Shown: positions 9,393-18,087 of the stretch, in pieces
Numbering within the stretch: the first letter of the stretch is position 1
Layout: every line of letters begins with the position of its first letter
From: CAKOTZ01 sp964489885
GTDB lineage: Bacteria; Bacillota; Clostridia; TANB77; CAG-508
Reading direction: 5' to 3'
NCBI GenBank assembly: GCA_964489885.1
Contig: CAZAZX010000007.1
Location: forward strand, 14,615-78,614
DNA length: 64,000 bases
Made by a program: the position numbers and the translations under genes
The notes under the pieces: generated by a model
What the model saw: only the letters and a program-made list of their open reading frames with translations
What the model was told of the DNA's origin: nothing
Database searches by the model: none

Positions 9393-10403
9393 TTAATTTT
9401 CCTTATATTCTATTCCTATATGTTTATATGCAAGTGGTGTTGCAATTCTTCCTCTAGGAGTTCTTGCTAAAAAACCTAATTGCATAAGATATGGCTCATA
9501 AACATCTTCTATTGTTTCTACCTCTTCTCCAATTGTTGCAGATAAACTTTCTATTCCTACTGGTCTTCCACCATATTTAACAATTATTGTTTCTAGAATT
9601 TTTCTGTCCAAATTATCTAAGCCAAGCTCGTCAATCTCTAGTTTTTCAAGTGCGGTTTTTGCGATTTCAATATTTATATTTCCATCTCCCATAACTAAGG
9701 CATAATCTCTTACTCTTTTTAATAAACGATTGGCAATTCTAGGTGTTCCTCTAGATCTCATTGCAAGTTCTCTTGCAGCATCATCAGAAATTTTAACTTC
9801 CATAATTTTTGCTGATCGTTTTACAATTGTTGTAAGCTCTTCAGTATTATACAATTCCAAACGAAAAACAATACCAAAACGGTCTCTTAATGGAGTAGAT
9901 AAGGAACCTGCTCTTGTTGTTGCACCAATCAATGTAAATTTTGGTAAATCTAGCCTTATTGATCTTGCACTAGGTCCTTTCCCTATTATTATATCTAGGC
10001 TATAATCCTCTAAAGCAGGATATAACACTTCTTCAATGCTTTTATTAATACGGTGTATTTCATCTATAAATAATACGTCATTTTCTGAAAGATTTGTTAA
10101 TAAAGCTGCTAAATCTCCTGGTTTTTCAATTGCAGGACCTGAAGTAATTCGTATATTTGAATTCATTTCATTTGCAATTATATTTGAAAGTGTTGTTTTA
10201 CCTAAACCTGGTGGGCCATATAATAAAACATGGTCAAGAGCTTCGCCTCTTTTTTTGGCAGCTTCAATATATATTTTCATTCCTTCTTTTACTTTATTTT
10301 GTCCGATGTACTCATCAAGTGTTCTTGGTCGTAAAGAAGTTTCTACTGCTTTTTCTTCCTCATCAATTAAACTAGGAATAACTATATTTTCGTCTTCATT
10401 CAT
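9393..10403 (-). CDS. ruvB: Holliday junction branch migration ATPase RuvB
   Basis: 336 residues. RPRTLDEYIGQNKVKE leads to Walker A GPPGLGKTTL and Walker B LFIDEIHR, then the GATTRAGSLSTPLRDRFG sensor region and a C-terminal winged helix ending in GRIATPLAYKHIG. This hexameric motor drives branch migration with RuvA, which is not in the window. TAAGGAGAATGTGC precedes the ATG. Confidence 0.97.
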   Translation of the reverse strand: MNEDENIVIPSLIDEEEKAVETSLRPRTLDEYIGQNKVKEGMKIYIEAAKKRGEALDHVLLYGPPGLGKTTLSNIIANEMNSNIRITSGPAIEKPGDLAALLTNLSENDVLFIDEIHRINKSIEEVLYPALEDYSLDIIIGKGPSARSIRLDLPKFTLIGATTRAGSLSTPLRDRFGIVFRLELYNTEELTTIVKRSAKIMEVKISDDAARELAMRSRGTPRIANRLLKRVRDYALVMGDGNINIEIAKTALEKLEIDELGLDNLDRKILETIIVKYGGRPVGIESLSATIGEEVETIEDVYEPYLMQLGFLARTPRGRIATPLAYKHIGIEYKEN

Positions 10404-10477
10404 TTTTGCACATTCTCCTTAAACTTTTTACATATTATATCAATATACAATAAGATTTTCAACATTAAAATCAATCA

Positions 10478-10515
10478 AAAAAAGCTTAGAATACTTCTCA
10501 TATTCTAAGCTTTTT
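10478..10515 (-). terminator. Terminator after the small membrane protein gene
   Basis: AAAAGCTTAGAATA...TATTCTAAGCTTTT hairpin with U-rich flank on the minus strand, separating the 10.8 kb gene from ruvB. Confidence 0.85.
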
Positions 10516-10517
10516 AA

Positions 10518-10844
10518 CTAAGATTGCCATCTTATCATTTTTATATCTTTATAGGTATTTAACACATCCATATATTTTTGATATTCATCTTCCCATAAAA
10601 TATCAGGTACTTTATCAAACGCAGAAAAAACTTTTTCAGCCTCTTCTAAGTACATTAATTGTTCAATTGGAGAAAGTCTCTCATAAATTTTAGTAAATTC
10701 ATATAATCTATCTAACAACTCATTTGCTTTAATAAATCCTAAAAAATCTTTAACATTTAAACCTGCAAGTTTTAATTGCATTACAGCAAAAGCAATTAAT
10801 GCAAATATAATAAAAACTAATACATATACTACAGCGAATAGCAA
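10518..10844 (-). CDS. Small membrane-anchored protein of unknown function
   Basis: 108 residues: one N-terminal transmembrane helix (~1-24) followed by a mostly helical soluble part rich in acidic and aromatic residues (ERLSPIEQLMYLEEAEKVF). The start is taken as TTG 10844. The GTG at 10853 lies inside the GAGGTG ribosome binding site, which is 6 nt from the TTG. It is monocistronic, with its own terminator. I do not recognise the family. Confidence 0.7.
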   Translation of the reverse strand: MLFAVVYVLVFIIFALIAFAVMQLKLAGLNVKDFLGFIKANELLDRLYEFTKIYERLSPIEQLMYLEEAEKVFSAFDKVPDILWEDEYQKYMDVLNTYKDIKMIRWQS

Positions 10845-10990
10845 ATAAATCACCTCTTTTGTATATCAATTACTACATATTAAGTATAACATATTTACAT
10901 TAATTTGGCAAATTTAACGCATATTTACTTTCCCTAGAGTATGACTTCATACATTTACTTTAATAGCAAGTATTATAAATATAACATTTT

Positions 10991-11686
10991 CTAATTTTCT
11001 TTTACGTAATAATGTCTTATTGGTTTTAAATTGTCATCTAATTCATAGCAAATTGGATTTCCGGTTTTTAATTCAAGATTAATAATATCTTTATCACTTA
11101 TATTGTCTAAATATTTCATTAATCCTCTTAAGCTATTTCCATGTGCTACAATAATTATGTTTCTGCCGTTTTCCAACTCTTTTTTTATTTCATTATCCCA
11201 ATATACCATAACTCTTTTTATTGTATCTATTAAATTTTCAGTCTTTGGTAATTCATCTGGTGTTAAGTCCTTATATTTAGGATCATTTCCTGGATATCTT
11301 GGATCTTCAACTTCTAATTCAGGCGGTCTAACATCTGTGCTTCTTCTCCAAAGTAATACTTGTTCATCACCATACTTTTTCTTTGTTTCATCTTTATTTA
11401 AGCCTTGTAAAGCTCCATAATGTCTTTCATTTAGTCTCCAACTTCTTCTAATTTCAATGTTCTCTTCTCCCATTTCTTTTAATATTAAATCAAGAGTATC
11501 TTCCGCTCTTTTTAATACTGAAGAATAAGCTAAATCAAATTTAAAACCCTTTTCTCTTAAAGCAATTCCTGCTTCTTTAGCTTCTTCTATTCCCTGTTCA
11601 GAAAGCTCCACATCTGTCCATCCAGTAAATTTATTTTCTAAATTCCATTGGCTTTGGCCATGCCTAACTAATACTAATTTTATCAA
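10991..11686 (-). CDS. gpmA: 2,3-bisphosphoglycerate-dependent phosphoglycerate mutase
   Basis: 231 residues starting with TTG after AGAGGTAATATAA. LVLVRHGQSQWNLENKFTGW carries the phosphorylated catalytic His, followed by RLNERHYGALQGLNK and IIVAHGNSLRGL with the second His. It interconverts 3- and 2-phosphoglycerate in glycolysis. It is slightly shorter than the E. coli enzyme (250) but has all signature segments. It stands alone, convergent to nothing and divergent from maf. Confidence 0.95.
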   Translation of the reverse strand: MIKLVLVRHGQSQWNLENKFTGWTDVELSEQGIEEAKEAGIALREKGFKFDLAYSSVLKRAEDTLDLILKEMGEENIEIRRSWRLNERHYGALQGLNKDETKKKYGDEQVLLWRRSTDVRPPELEVEDPRYPGNDPKYKDLTPDELPKTENLIDTIKRVMVYWDNEIKKELENGRNIIIVAHGNSLRGLMKYLDNISDKDIINLELKTGNPICYELDDNLKPIRHYYVKEN

Positions 11687-11806
11687 TTATATTACCTCTT
11701 TCTTTTCTGTTTATTTATAATATGTAATTTATCATAAAATAATATGTATTTCAATATTAGAATAATAAATATATTGTTTTTAATTAAGTATAAATCTATT
11801 ATTTTC

Positions 11807-11834
11807 TTGACTATATAAATAATAATGTTAAAAT
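11807..11834 (+). promoter_or_regulatory. Probable promoter of maf
   Basis: TTGACT (11807-11812), 16 nt, TAAAAT (11829-11834), about 30 nt before the ribosome site of maf. Confidence 0.5.
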
Positions 11835-11867
11835 ATAGTCAATCTAAAATGAAAGAAGGCAATATTT

Positions 11868-12452
11868 ATGAGATTAATTTTAGCCTCCGGCTCTCAAACC
11901 AGAAAAGAAATTCTAGATATGCTTGGGCTTAAATTTGATATTATAACAAGTAAAGTTGAAGAAAATAGTTCTGCTACAAATCCTAGAGAATATGTTATGG
12001 ATTTATCAAAAGCAAAGGCTAATTCAGTTGCATATCAAATTAACAATAAGGCATTAATAATTGCTGCAGATACAGTAATTTATATGAATAATAAAATATT
12101 TGAAAAGCCTAAAAGCAAAGAAGAAGCCTTCAACAATATAAAAAGTATGAGTGGCAAAGTTAATTATGCCATAACTGGAGTTACAATTAAAGATTTATAT
12201 AAAGAAAATGAATTAACTTTTTCAGACTCTACAGAGGTTCATTTTAGAAATATTAAAGATTCAGATATTAATTGGTATGTTAATAATGAAAAATTAATAT
12301 TAAATAGAGCTGGGTATGGCAACAATGTTTCAATTTTTGTTGATAAAATTATAGGTAGCTATTATAATATCCTAGGTTTGCCTTTAGGAAAATTATACCA
12401 AAAATTAAATGAACTTGGATATTCTATTTCAGACTTTGAAATGAAATTATAG
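11868..12452 (+). CDS. maf: Maf family nucleotide pyrophosphatase
   Basis: 194 residues: LASGSQTRKEILDMLGLKF at the N-terminus, AADTVIYMNNKIFEKP in the middle and a C-terminal NILGLPLGKLY segment. These are the three classic Maf/YhdE motifs. Members hydrolyse non-canonical or dTTP/UTP-type nucleoside triphosphates and are linked to septum formation. AAGAAGGCAATATTT precedes the ATG. Confidence 0.93.
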   Translation: MRLILASGSQTRKEILDMLGLKFDIITSKVEENSSATNPREYVMDLSKAKANSVAYQINNKALIIAADTVIYMNNKIFEKPKSKEEAFNNIKSMSGKVNYAITGVTIKDLYKENELTFSDSTEVHFRNIKDSDINWYVNNEKLILNRAGYGNNVSIFVDKIIGSYYNILGLPLGKLYQKLNELGYSISDFEMKL

Positions 12453-12469
12453 TTATAATAGAATAAAAA

Positions 12470-12514
12470 ATATGAACTGAATCCAAAAGTTGAGCTTTTT
12501 GGTCTCAGTTCATA
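12470..12514 (-). terminator. Terminator between maf and the glycine-rich gene
   Basis: ATATGAACTGA...TCAGTTCATAT stem with an inner CCAAAA/TTTTTGG stem. The T run is on the minus strand, so it mainly serves the glycine-rich gene; maf may use it as well. Confidence 0.7.
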
Positions 12515-12934
12515 TTCTATTCCTTGATTTGTATAATTAATTTGTCATTCGACAGCTAACTTGAAAAAACACTTATCTTGACAATTTCGTTATTTTTACT
12601 TTGTATATAGTAATATTGTTTTTCAATAAAAATATAAAAGATCTATTCAACTGAAATTAGTGTTATTTTTGCAAAACCATTTCCCGCATTTCCTGTCATT
12701 GTTGATGTTCCATCATGTGTTGGCATTACTTCATTTCCTGCTTTCATTTCTGGTGATTCAAATTTCATTCTTGAATAATGTACGCTTTGTCCTGTATGAA
12801 TTATATTACTTTCTGTTGAATTTTCAGCTATTGCATCGCAGCCATCGTATCCTGAAATGAAAGAAGATCCTCCGGCACCTGAATTAACTGTATAATTACT
12901 ATAACCTCCGCCAGCACCACCAAAATATCCTCCG

Positions 12935-12944
12935 CCGTCCTCCG
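12935..12944 (-). other. Two CGG +1 sites in the glycine-rich gene
   Basis: Coding strand: AGC CGG AGG (CGG at 12944-12942), then after one skipped C, GGA CGG CGG (CGG at 12937-12935). Skipping each C gives AGC GGA GGA GGC GGA GGA TAT, continuing the glycine-rich frame. Confidence 0.7.
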
Positions 12945-13014
12945 GCTACCCCAAGATGTATTTCCATTTCCACCAATACCAAATACTCCTAAATTCCCTT
13001 TATAATCACCTCCA

Positions 13015-13017
13015 CCG
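13015..13017 (-). other. CGG +1 site in the glycine-rich gene
   Basis: Coding strand GTT CGG TGG AGG TGA would stop; skipping the C gives GTT GGT GGA GGT GAT TAT and an open frame. Confidence 0.7.
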
Positions 13018-13444
13018 AACTTCACCTCCTGTTGTTTGAGTTCCACCAGAAGGTGGTACAAGTGAAATGTTAGCAAAATGTCCATTATTGCCTTTGCCAC
13101 CAATTATCTCTCCAGCATAGCCTCCATCAGCTGGATATGCATAGTCAGTAGCTCCGCCTCCACCTGCTGCAACCATAATACGTGATTTAATTGAAGCAAA
13201 ATCATTCCAAATTCCGCTAACTAGTCTAATATCAGTAGCTCCACCTCCTCCATATCCATTTATAGAACCATTATTGGTAGTGTCATTTCCATTACCTCCT
13301 GTACTTCCACAATTATAAGATACATTCCTATCTTTTCTATTTTCTCCAACATATATATATAACTTAGTTTCTTTATCAAGTTTAATTATGCCAGATGTAT
13401 ATGCTCCTTTTCCTCCCGCACTTCGATTTCTATTTGGATTGTTT

Positions 13445-13447
13445 CCG
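13445..13447 (-). other. CGG +1 site in the glycine-rich gene
   Basis: Coding strand GCA CAA CGG AAA CAA TCC AAA TAG would stop; skipping the C gives CAA GGA AAC AAT CCA AAT and 140 open codons of glycine-rich sequence. Confidence 0.7.
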
Positions 13448-14114
13448 TTGTGCTCCCCAACATTCTATTTTATATGTTCCTGTTGCTGGTACTGTCCATT
13501 CTTGTACCGCTCCAGTATAATCAAAATTATACACTTCTACTGTTCCCGTTTTTATTTCTCTTATTGTATTATCATTTACATTAAAGCTTCCGCTTCCTTC
13601 TATTACTGAATAACCATTTTCTGGCTTTGCTGTTATTGTTACTTCTGCTCCTTTTGCAATCTTTTGACTATAATTTTCTGTATATTCTTTTGTTTCTTCT
13701 CCATTTATTGACACTGTAAATGATTCTACATGTTCTCCCTTATTTATTGTAACTCTAAATTTTCGTATCTCTCCAGCCATTATTACATCTGTTATATGTA
13801 AGTCATTATCTATCGTAAATTCAAAACCTTTAAATGTTACTATTGCACAAACTGGCTCTGTGACATCTGCTCCTATTATCTCTGTTGAACCTATTTCTTT
13901 TCCTTCTATTTCTATTTTTGTTAATCCTTCTTTTTCTGCAAGTTTTAAACATAGCTTTGAACTTATTTCTTCTCCATTTTTTATTGCATCTGCATATAAA
14001 TTTGCAAGTTCGATTTCTAGCTCTTCTCTTAATTGCTCTTTGTTATACTTATTAATTGATATATTTGCTTTTTCTATCATTCCGTTCTTTCCTGTTATAT
14101 AGCTTACTGTTACT

Positions 14115-14117
14115 CCG
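14115..14117 (-). other. CGG +1 site in the pilin-like helix
   Basis: Coding strand TTA GCA CGG AGT AAC; skipping the C gives LILAG-VTVS, matching LLILAG-VSIS of the major pilin at 58750-58974. Confidence 0.7.
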
Positions 14118-14150
14118 TGCTAAAATTATTAATATTATTATAGTTATAAC

Positions 14151-14337
14151 TTATGTATTCCATAAAAAATGGCGGTATAACTTAGCATTACTGCTGTTTA
14201 TTGCTTTTTCCTTGAGTTTTTGGATGCTTATTTTCTCATTTATTTGTGATGATTTCACGGTCTATTATTTGGCCACCATGTTTATCACTATAGGTCTATT
14301 GGGAAAAGCAATCTATGGAAACGAGGACGACGAATAA
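14151..14337 (+). pseudogene. 3' fragment of a foreign small membrane protein gene
   Basis: The plus strand encodes FHKKWRYNLALLLFIAF... with two hydrophobic segments, ending in AIYGNEDDE and a stop at 14337, directly followed by a perfect terminator. There is no plausible start or ribosome site of its own: an upstream ATG-initiated frame runs backwards through the pilin-like gene. GC content and codons (CGG, ACG, GCC, GAC) are unlike the surroundings and resemble the GGDEF gene. I read this as a transferred fragment whose left junction is near 14150. Its family is not recognised. Confidence 0.5.
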
Positions 14338-14357
14338 AAACATTCCTTCTTGCAAAA

Positions 14358-14383
14358 CCCCATGCAATATATAATTGCATGGG
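14358..14383 (+). terminator. Terminator of the foreign fragment
   Basis: CCCCATGCAA...TTGCATGGGG perfect hairpin followed by TCTTTTATT. Confidence 0.85.
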
Positions 14384-14431
14384 GTCTTTTATTGCAAAAT
14401 CAACAATGTATGTTGGGTTATTATTACTTTT

Positions 14432-15514
14432 TTATTTACCATTATAATAATCATTATCATCTTTATGGACTTGGTCATATTGTATATATTCAGGTCTTTT
14501 AACTTTAAATTCTCTTTCATCAAATGCTCTCATAATTTTTGAATCACCATCTATTAAATATTGTTGTTCTCCTATTTTTACAAGTAAACACCTTATATGT
14601 CTAGTATCTTCCTTTGATTTTCCTGGTATCTCCTTCCATACCTTAGTTCTACTTGCTTGTCCTAGCCCTATATCAACAATTTCTTTCATATATTCAAAAA
14701 TTCCTTGAGAATCTAAGTTCTCATCTTCAGATAAAACTTTTAATGCTTTCTGTAAAAACATAACATTATCATTTGGTTCAAATGATATTTGCTTTATATC
14801 TTTATCATCAATTTTTTCAGACTCTTTTTCAATTTTTGTAAGTGAATATTTTTCCCTACTTTCATTAAATTTAGAAAGTGCCTTATTGAATTTACCATTT
14901 TTGTCTTCTAATATTTTTATACCCTCTGCAGTTAAATTAGCTTTTATTCTTGTTAAATCTTTTATATTATAAAAATCATCTACATCAAGGGTTAAACTAT
15001 ATTCATCAGATACCAATCCAACAAAATAATGTGTTAATTCTTTATTCCAGTGAATACAGACATTGTACCCTTCCTTGTCTTTCAATAATTCAGTTAATGA
15101 TTTTGCAAGGTATCTTGATAATTCAAAGCATATTCTCCTATTATGTAGTTCCCTATTTTTTTCCCATTCATCATCAACATCTCTTCCATACCAATCTGGA
15201 ATATAAAAACTATCTTCATCTAGTTTTTTTATATAAGATATTAAATTATCATCATAAACATAATTTGTACATATATTTTCATATATTTTTAATATTTTGT
15301 CCTCAGTTGTTAAATCTCTTTCTTCAGCTAAATCATCCACATACTCTTTTAAATCATCTGGTATCTTCCACTCGCTTTTGTCATATTCTATATCTCCACT
15401 TAAATTTGTACCAAACTTTTTTCCAGCTGGATCTAATATTATAGTGCTTTTACTTTTATTCTTCAAAGCAACTAAATTATTTAGTTTAATTAATTTTGTA
15501 ATATCTGTATTCAT
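14432..15514 (-). CDS. Transglutaminase-like cysteine peptidase paralogue A
   Basis: 360 residues, no signal peptide. The central part has KIYENICTNYVYDDN (residues ~76-90), then NRRICFELSR with Cys129, LTHYFVGL with His162 and LTLDVDDF with Asp177/179. This Cys-His-Asp order and the preceding helix are typical of the transglutaminase-like/papain-like fold. The C-terminal ~120 residues are shared with the paralogue at 15532. Last gene of a three-gene operon, 17 nt after the previous one. Function unknown: it could be a peptidase, a crosslinking enzyme or an intracellular effector. Fold call moderate, biological role open. Confidence 0.6.
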   Translation of the reverse strand: MNTDITKLIKLNNLVALKNKSKSTIILDPAGKKFGTNLSGDIEYDKSEWKIPDDLKEYVDDLAEERDLTTEDKILKIYENICTNYVYDDNLISYIKKLDEDSFYIPDWYGRDVDDEWEKNRELHNRRICFELSRYLAKSLTELLKDKEGYNVCIHWNKELTHYFVGLVSDEYSLTLDVDDFYNIKDLTRIKANLTAEGIKILEDKNGKFNKALSKFNESREKYSLTKIEKESEKIDDKDIKQISFEPNDNVMFLQKALKVLSEDENLDSQGIFEYMKEIVDIGLGQASRTKVWKEIPGKSKEDTRHIRCLLVKIGEQQYLIDGDSKIMRAFDEREFKVKRPEYIQYDQVHKDDNDYYNGK

Positions 15515-15531
15515 CTCTTATTTCCCTTTCT

Positions 15532-16545
15532 CTATCCTCCAAAATATGGATATTCATGTTCTTCTGGTTTTAAAACAAATATATTTTTATCTAATTTATC
15601 CAAATCAATTTGACTAAATGTTTGGTCTACACTGTCAATTAAGTATTTTTTATTATCTAAATCAATTATTAAACATCTTACATATCTTTTCTCACCAGTG
15701 GATTTTACTTCTTTCCATATTTTATCTGGATCTATTTCCTCATCTTCAACAATCTTTTTCATACATTCCATGAATCCTTGTTCATCCAAATGATGTGACT
15801 TAAAAATTTCGACAGTCTTTTCTATATATTTTTTTATATCATTATTTTTAAGTTTTTGCTTAGCCTCTGTTATTTCTGGCAATTCTTTTAATTTATTTTT
15901 ATTATAATCATCAACAACTTTTTTTAATTTTCCATTTTCATCTCTTAAAATATTTATTCCATCTAAAGATAAACCTAATTTTAATCTAGTTAAGTCTTTT
16001 ACTTTGTTAAAATCATCCAAATCTAAAACTGCACTATATTCTTTACCAGTTAACCCAACAACATAATGTGTATTATCCATTAACCCCAAAACACAAGCTT
16101 CAAGTTCGTTATCATTTTCTATCAATTCATTTATTGCTTTTGCAAAACATCTAGAGAATTCATAGCAAATTCTTCTGTTATGTTTTTTTCTTTTTTCTAC
16201 CCATTTGTCATCTATAATTCTTCCATACCAATCACACGCAATATATATAGGATTTTCTGGATCACTTAAATCTTTTCTAAAGAAAAATAGTACGTTGTCA
16301 TCATAAACATAATTTAAGCAAATATACTTATAAACTTCTAATAATTTCTGTTCAAAGTTTAGTGTACTATCTAATTTTAATTTATCTACCAATTTTTTTA
16401 CAGGTTCTTCAATCTCCCATTTTACAGAATCATATTCAATCCAATCTTCAACCAAATCTCTACCTGGCTCTATGATTAGTCTATATTCTGACTCAAAATT
16501 TTGTTTGATTTCCTTATAAAAATTTTTTAAATATTCATCTTTCAT
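15532..16545 (-). CDS. Transglutaminase-like cysteine peptidase paralogue B
   Basis: 337 residues, clearly homologous to the 14432 gene. It has VYKYICLNYVYDDN, NRRICYEFSR (Cys127), NTHYVVGL (His160) and AVLDLDDF (Asp175/177), plus the shared tail with MKKIVEDEEIDPDKIWKEV and RCLIIDLDNKKYLID. No signal peptide or membrane helix is seen, so a cytoplasmic location is likely. AGGAGTAAAAA precedes the ATG. It lies 15 nt downstream of the 16561 gene. The two genes are diverged copies rather than a recent duplication. Confidence 0.6.
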   Translation of the reverse strand: MKDEYLKNFYKEIKQNFESEYRLIIEPGRDLVEDWIEYDSVKWEIEEPVKKLVDKLKLDSTLNFEQKLLEVYKYICLNYVYDDNVLFFFRKDLSDPENPIYIACDWYGRIIDDKWVEKRKKHNRRICYEFSRCFAKAINELIENDNELEACVLGLMDNTHYVVGLTGKEYSAVLDLDDFNKVKDLTRLKLGLSLDGINILRDENGKLKKVVDDYNKNKLKELPEITEAKQKLKNNDIKKYIEKTVEIFKSHHLDEQGFMECMKKIVEDEEIDPDKIWKEVKSTGEKRYVRCLIIDLDNKKYLIDSVDQTFSQIDLDKLDKNIFVLKPEEHEYPYFGG

Positions 16546-16560
16546 TTTTTACTCCTATTC

Positions 16561-16887
16561 TTATTTTTTAAATAGTTCGCCGGGGATATATTTTTTATAT
16601 TTAACAACTAAACTATCATCATCTGAATTTATTTTTCCTCTTCTAACTAAATCGTAGTAAACATCTGAATCTGTTAATTCCTTATAAACATTATTCAACT
16701 TTTCCTCTTTAACACCAACATTTTTTAAGACTTCAAAAGCTCTAGCTTTTTCAATTTTAAAAAAATATCCCTCGTCTTTTAAATTTTGTTGTATTTCAAG
16801 GTTTATATCGTAATTTTTATTTTTTTCTTTCAACAATTCTATCATTGCATTATTCATAACTTCAATAACTTTAAATTTATTAACCAT
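16561..16887 (-). CDS. Small hypothetical protein heading the transglutaminase-like operon
   Basis: 108 residues, charged and helical, no membrane segment, ending in SLVVKYKKYIPGELFKK. AAAGGAGCTGAGTTTT precedes the ATG. It is the first gene of the operon with the two transglutaminase-like paralogues. The small-protein-plus-enzymes layout could reflect a regulator, chaperone or immunity partner, but nothing in the sequence decides this. Family not recognised. Confidence 0.65.
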   Translation of the reverse strand: MVNKFKVIEVMNNAMIELLKEKNKNYDINLEIQQNLKDEGYFFKIEKARAFEVLKNVGVKEEKLNNVYKELTDSDVYYDLVRRGKINSDDDSLVVKYKKYIPGELFKK

Positions 16888-17002
16888 AAAACTCAGCTCC
16901 TTTATATATACTTATATCAATAAGAACTTTGTTGCTTTCGCAATAAAAATTTCCAAGTATAGTGCTTTTATTATATTAATAATTCTATACTCTAGCAAAA
17001 AT

Positions 17003-17039
17003 AAACTCGCATTACTGTCTTTCAACGGTTTGCGAGTTT
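17003..17039 (-). terminator. Terminator of the tRNA-Gln/tRNA-His transcript
   Basis: AAACTCGCA...TGCGAGTTT hairpin with TTATTTTTG following on the minus strand. Confidence 0.8.
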
Positions 17040-17050
17040 ATGTCTTTTGG

Positions 17051-17123
17051 CTGGGGTGGGAGGACTCGAACCGCCGAAATGCCAGAGTCAAAGTCTGGTG
17101 CCTTACCACTTGGCTACACCCCA
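17051..17123 (-). tRNA. tRNA-Gln (TTG)
   Basis: Cloverleaf on the minus strand with anticodon loop CTTTGAC (anticodon TTG), T-arm GGTTCGAGTCC and encoded 3' CCA (17048-17050). Confidence 0.93.
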
Positions 17124-17169
17124 ATATAAATTTATTTCTACACTAGTATTATTATTGGCTTATTTATGG

Positions 17170-17244
17170 GGTGGAGGATGGGATTCGAACCCACGGCCTC
17201 TAGTGCCACAAACTAGCGCTCTAACCAGCTGAGCTACATCCACC
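17170..17244 (-). tRNA. tRNA-His (GTG)
   Basis: Cloverleaf with anticodon loop TTGTGGC (anticodon GTG), an extra 5' G pairing with the discriminator C as usual for tRNA-His, and encoded CCA (17167-17169). One acceptor mismatch. Confidence 0.93.
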
Positions 17245-17325
17245 AAAAAAATATATACTAGTATTGAAACAACCTAGTATATATTTTAACCATTTTATTA
17301 ATTTTTGTCAACCTTTTTTTTGTAA

Positions 17326-18003
17326 TTATTCTGCTCTTGCCCAAATAATTATTCTTCCTTGGCTATCATCTGTACAAGTTGATAATGAAATTTCCATTGC
17401 GCCATGTGTATCTCTTGTATAATAATCAGCATCTTCAGGGGTTGTTGTATATGTATTATATACAATATATGTTACTCTATTTCCATCTGTATCAGTAATA
17501 TAAATTTTGTCTCCATTAGTTATTTTTGCATTATCTGAGAAAAATGTTCCATTTCTGTAGTTGTGACCAACAATTACTGTATTACCAACTTTATTTAGTC
17601 CAGGTCCATAAAGTACAGCTACAGATGTTTCAATTGATTTTTTTGTAACTTCTGCTAAAACTGGTAAATCAACCTTTGTTTTTGGAATCTCAATACGTCC
17701 AACCATAATAAAACCTTTATAAGTTTGCGTTGAATTTGTTCCAGCTGGTGCTACTGTTTGAATACTATCATAAGGGTTTACAGCATTGCTATAATCGGCT
17801 GTATTTTCAATTTTGTTTCCCTTTGTAACATTTGTTGTAAAGTTATTTGCAACTTCTTTTTGTTCTGTTTTATCATTATATTTTTTAAATACACTATATC
17901 CCCAAAAACCTAAGACAAGTAAAATTGCTATAATAATTACAACTAATACTATTGTTAATACTTTGCTATACTTACTATCATCCATATTAAATCTACTTCT
18001 CAT
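17326..18003 (-). CDS. Sortase (first of two)
   Basis: 225 residues from the ATG at 18003, after TAGGAGAGTGATACTT. One N-terminal transmembrane helix (~15-40) is followed by the sortase beta-barrel: GRIEIPKTKVDLPV, VGHNYRNGTFFS with the catalytic His, and EISLSTCTDDSQGRIIIWAR with the TLxTC cysteine and Arg. It should attach proteins to the cell wall or polymerise pili at the outer face of the membrane. It sits 84 nt from a second sortase. No LPxTG-type substrate is visible in the window. Confidence 0.92.
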   Translation of the reverse strand: MRSRFNMDDSKYSKVLTIVLVVIIIAILLVLGFWGYSVFKKYNDKTEQKEVANNFTTNVTKGNKIENTADYSNAVNPYDSIQTVAPAGTNSTQTYKGFIMVGRIEIPKTKVDLPVLAEVTKKSIETSVAVLYGPGLNKVGNTVIVGHNYRNGTFFSDNAKITNGDKIYITDTDGNRVTYIVYNTYTTTPEDADYYTRDTHGAMEISLSTCTDDSQGRIIIWARAE

Positions 18004-18087
18004 AAGTATCACTCTCCTATAAATAAACATAAATATCTAACTTTATTATAACATATATTTCAACAATTTACCATAGTTTTATGTGAA

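Larger units (their letters stand above)
12643..14150 (-). pseudogene. Pilin-like glycine-rich surface protein with five CGG +1 breaks, truncated 5' end
   Basis: Read with one base skipped at each of five CGG codons, this gives ~500 residues. The start is a pilin-type helix (VITIIIILIILAGVTVS, like the major pilin at 58750), then INKYNKEQLREELEIELA, a beta-rich region and FDYTGAVQEWTVPATGTYK. A long glycine-rich domain follows (GYGGGGATDIRLVSG, RIMVAAGGGGATD, GAGGSSFISGYDG), ending at TAG 12645. No stop occurs in the corrected frame. The prepilin leader is missing: at 14150 the homology stops, a TAA precedes, and foreign DNA begins. The whole would be a surface or pilus-linked protein. It is probably dead at the 5' end, but the CGG breaks match those of intact genes. 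Confidence 0.7.

Noticed and set aside
13388..13609. Plus-strand reading frames across the glycine-rich gene (also 12660-12860)
   Set aside because: Shadows of the minus-strand glycine-rich and beta-rich coding sequence; no ribosome sites.
14056..14150. ATG-started plus-strand frame leading into the foreign fragment
   Set aside because: This part is the antisense of the pilin-like helix; the real fragment begins near the 14150 junction.
12643..14150. Diversity-generating retroelement around the glycine-rich gene
   Set aside because: No reverse transcriptase and no template/variable repeat pair is visible in the window.
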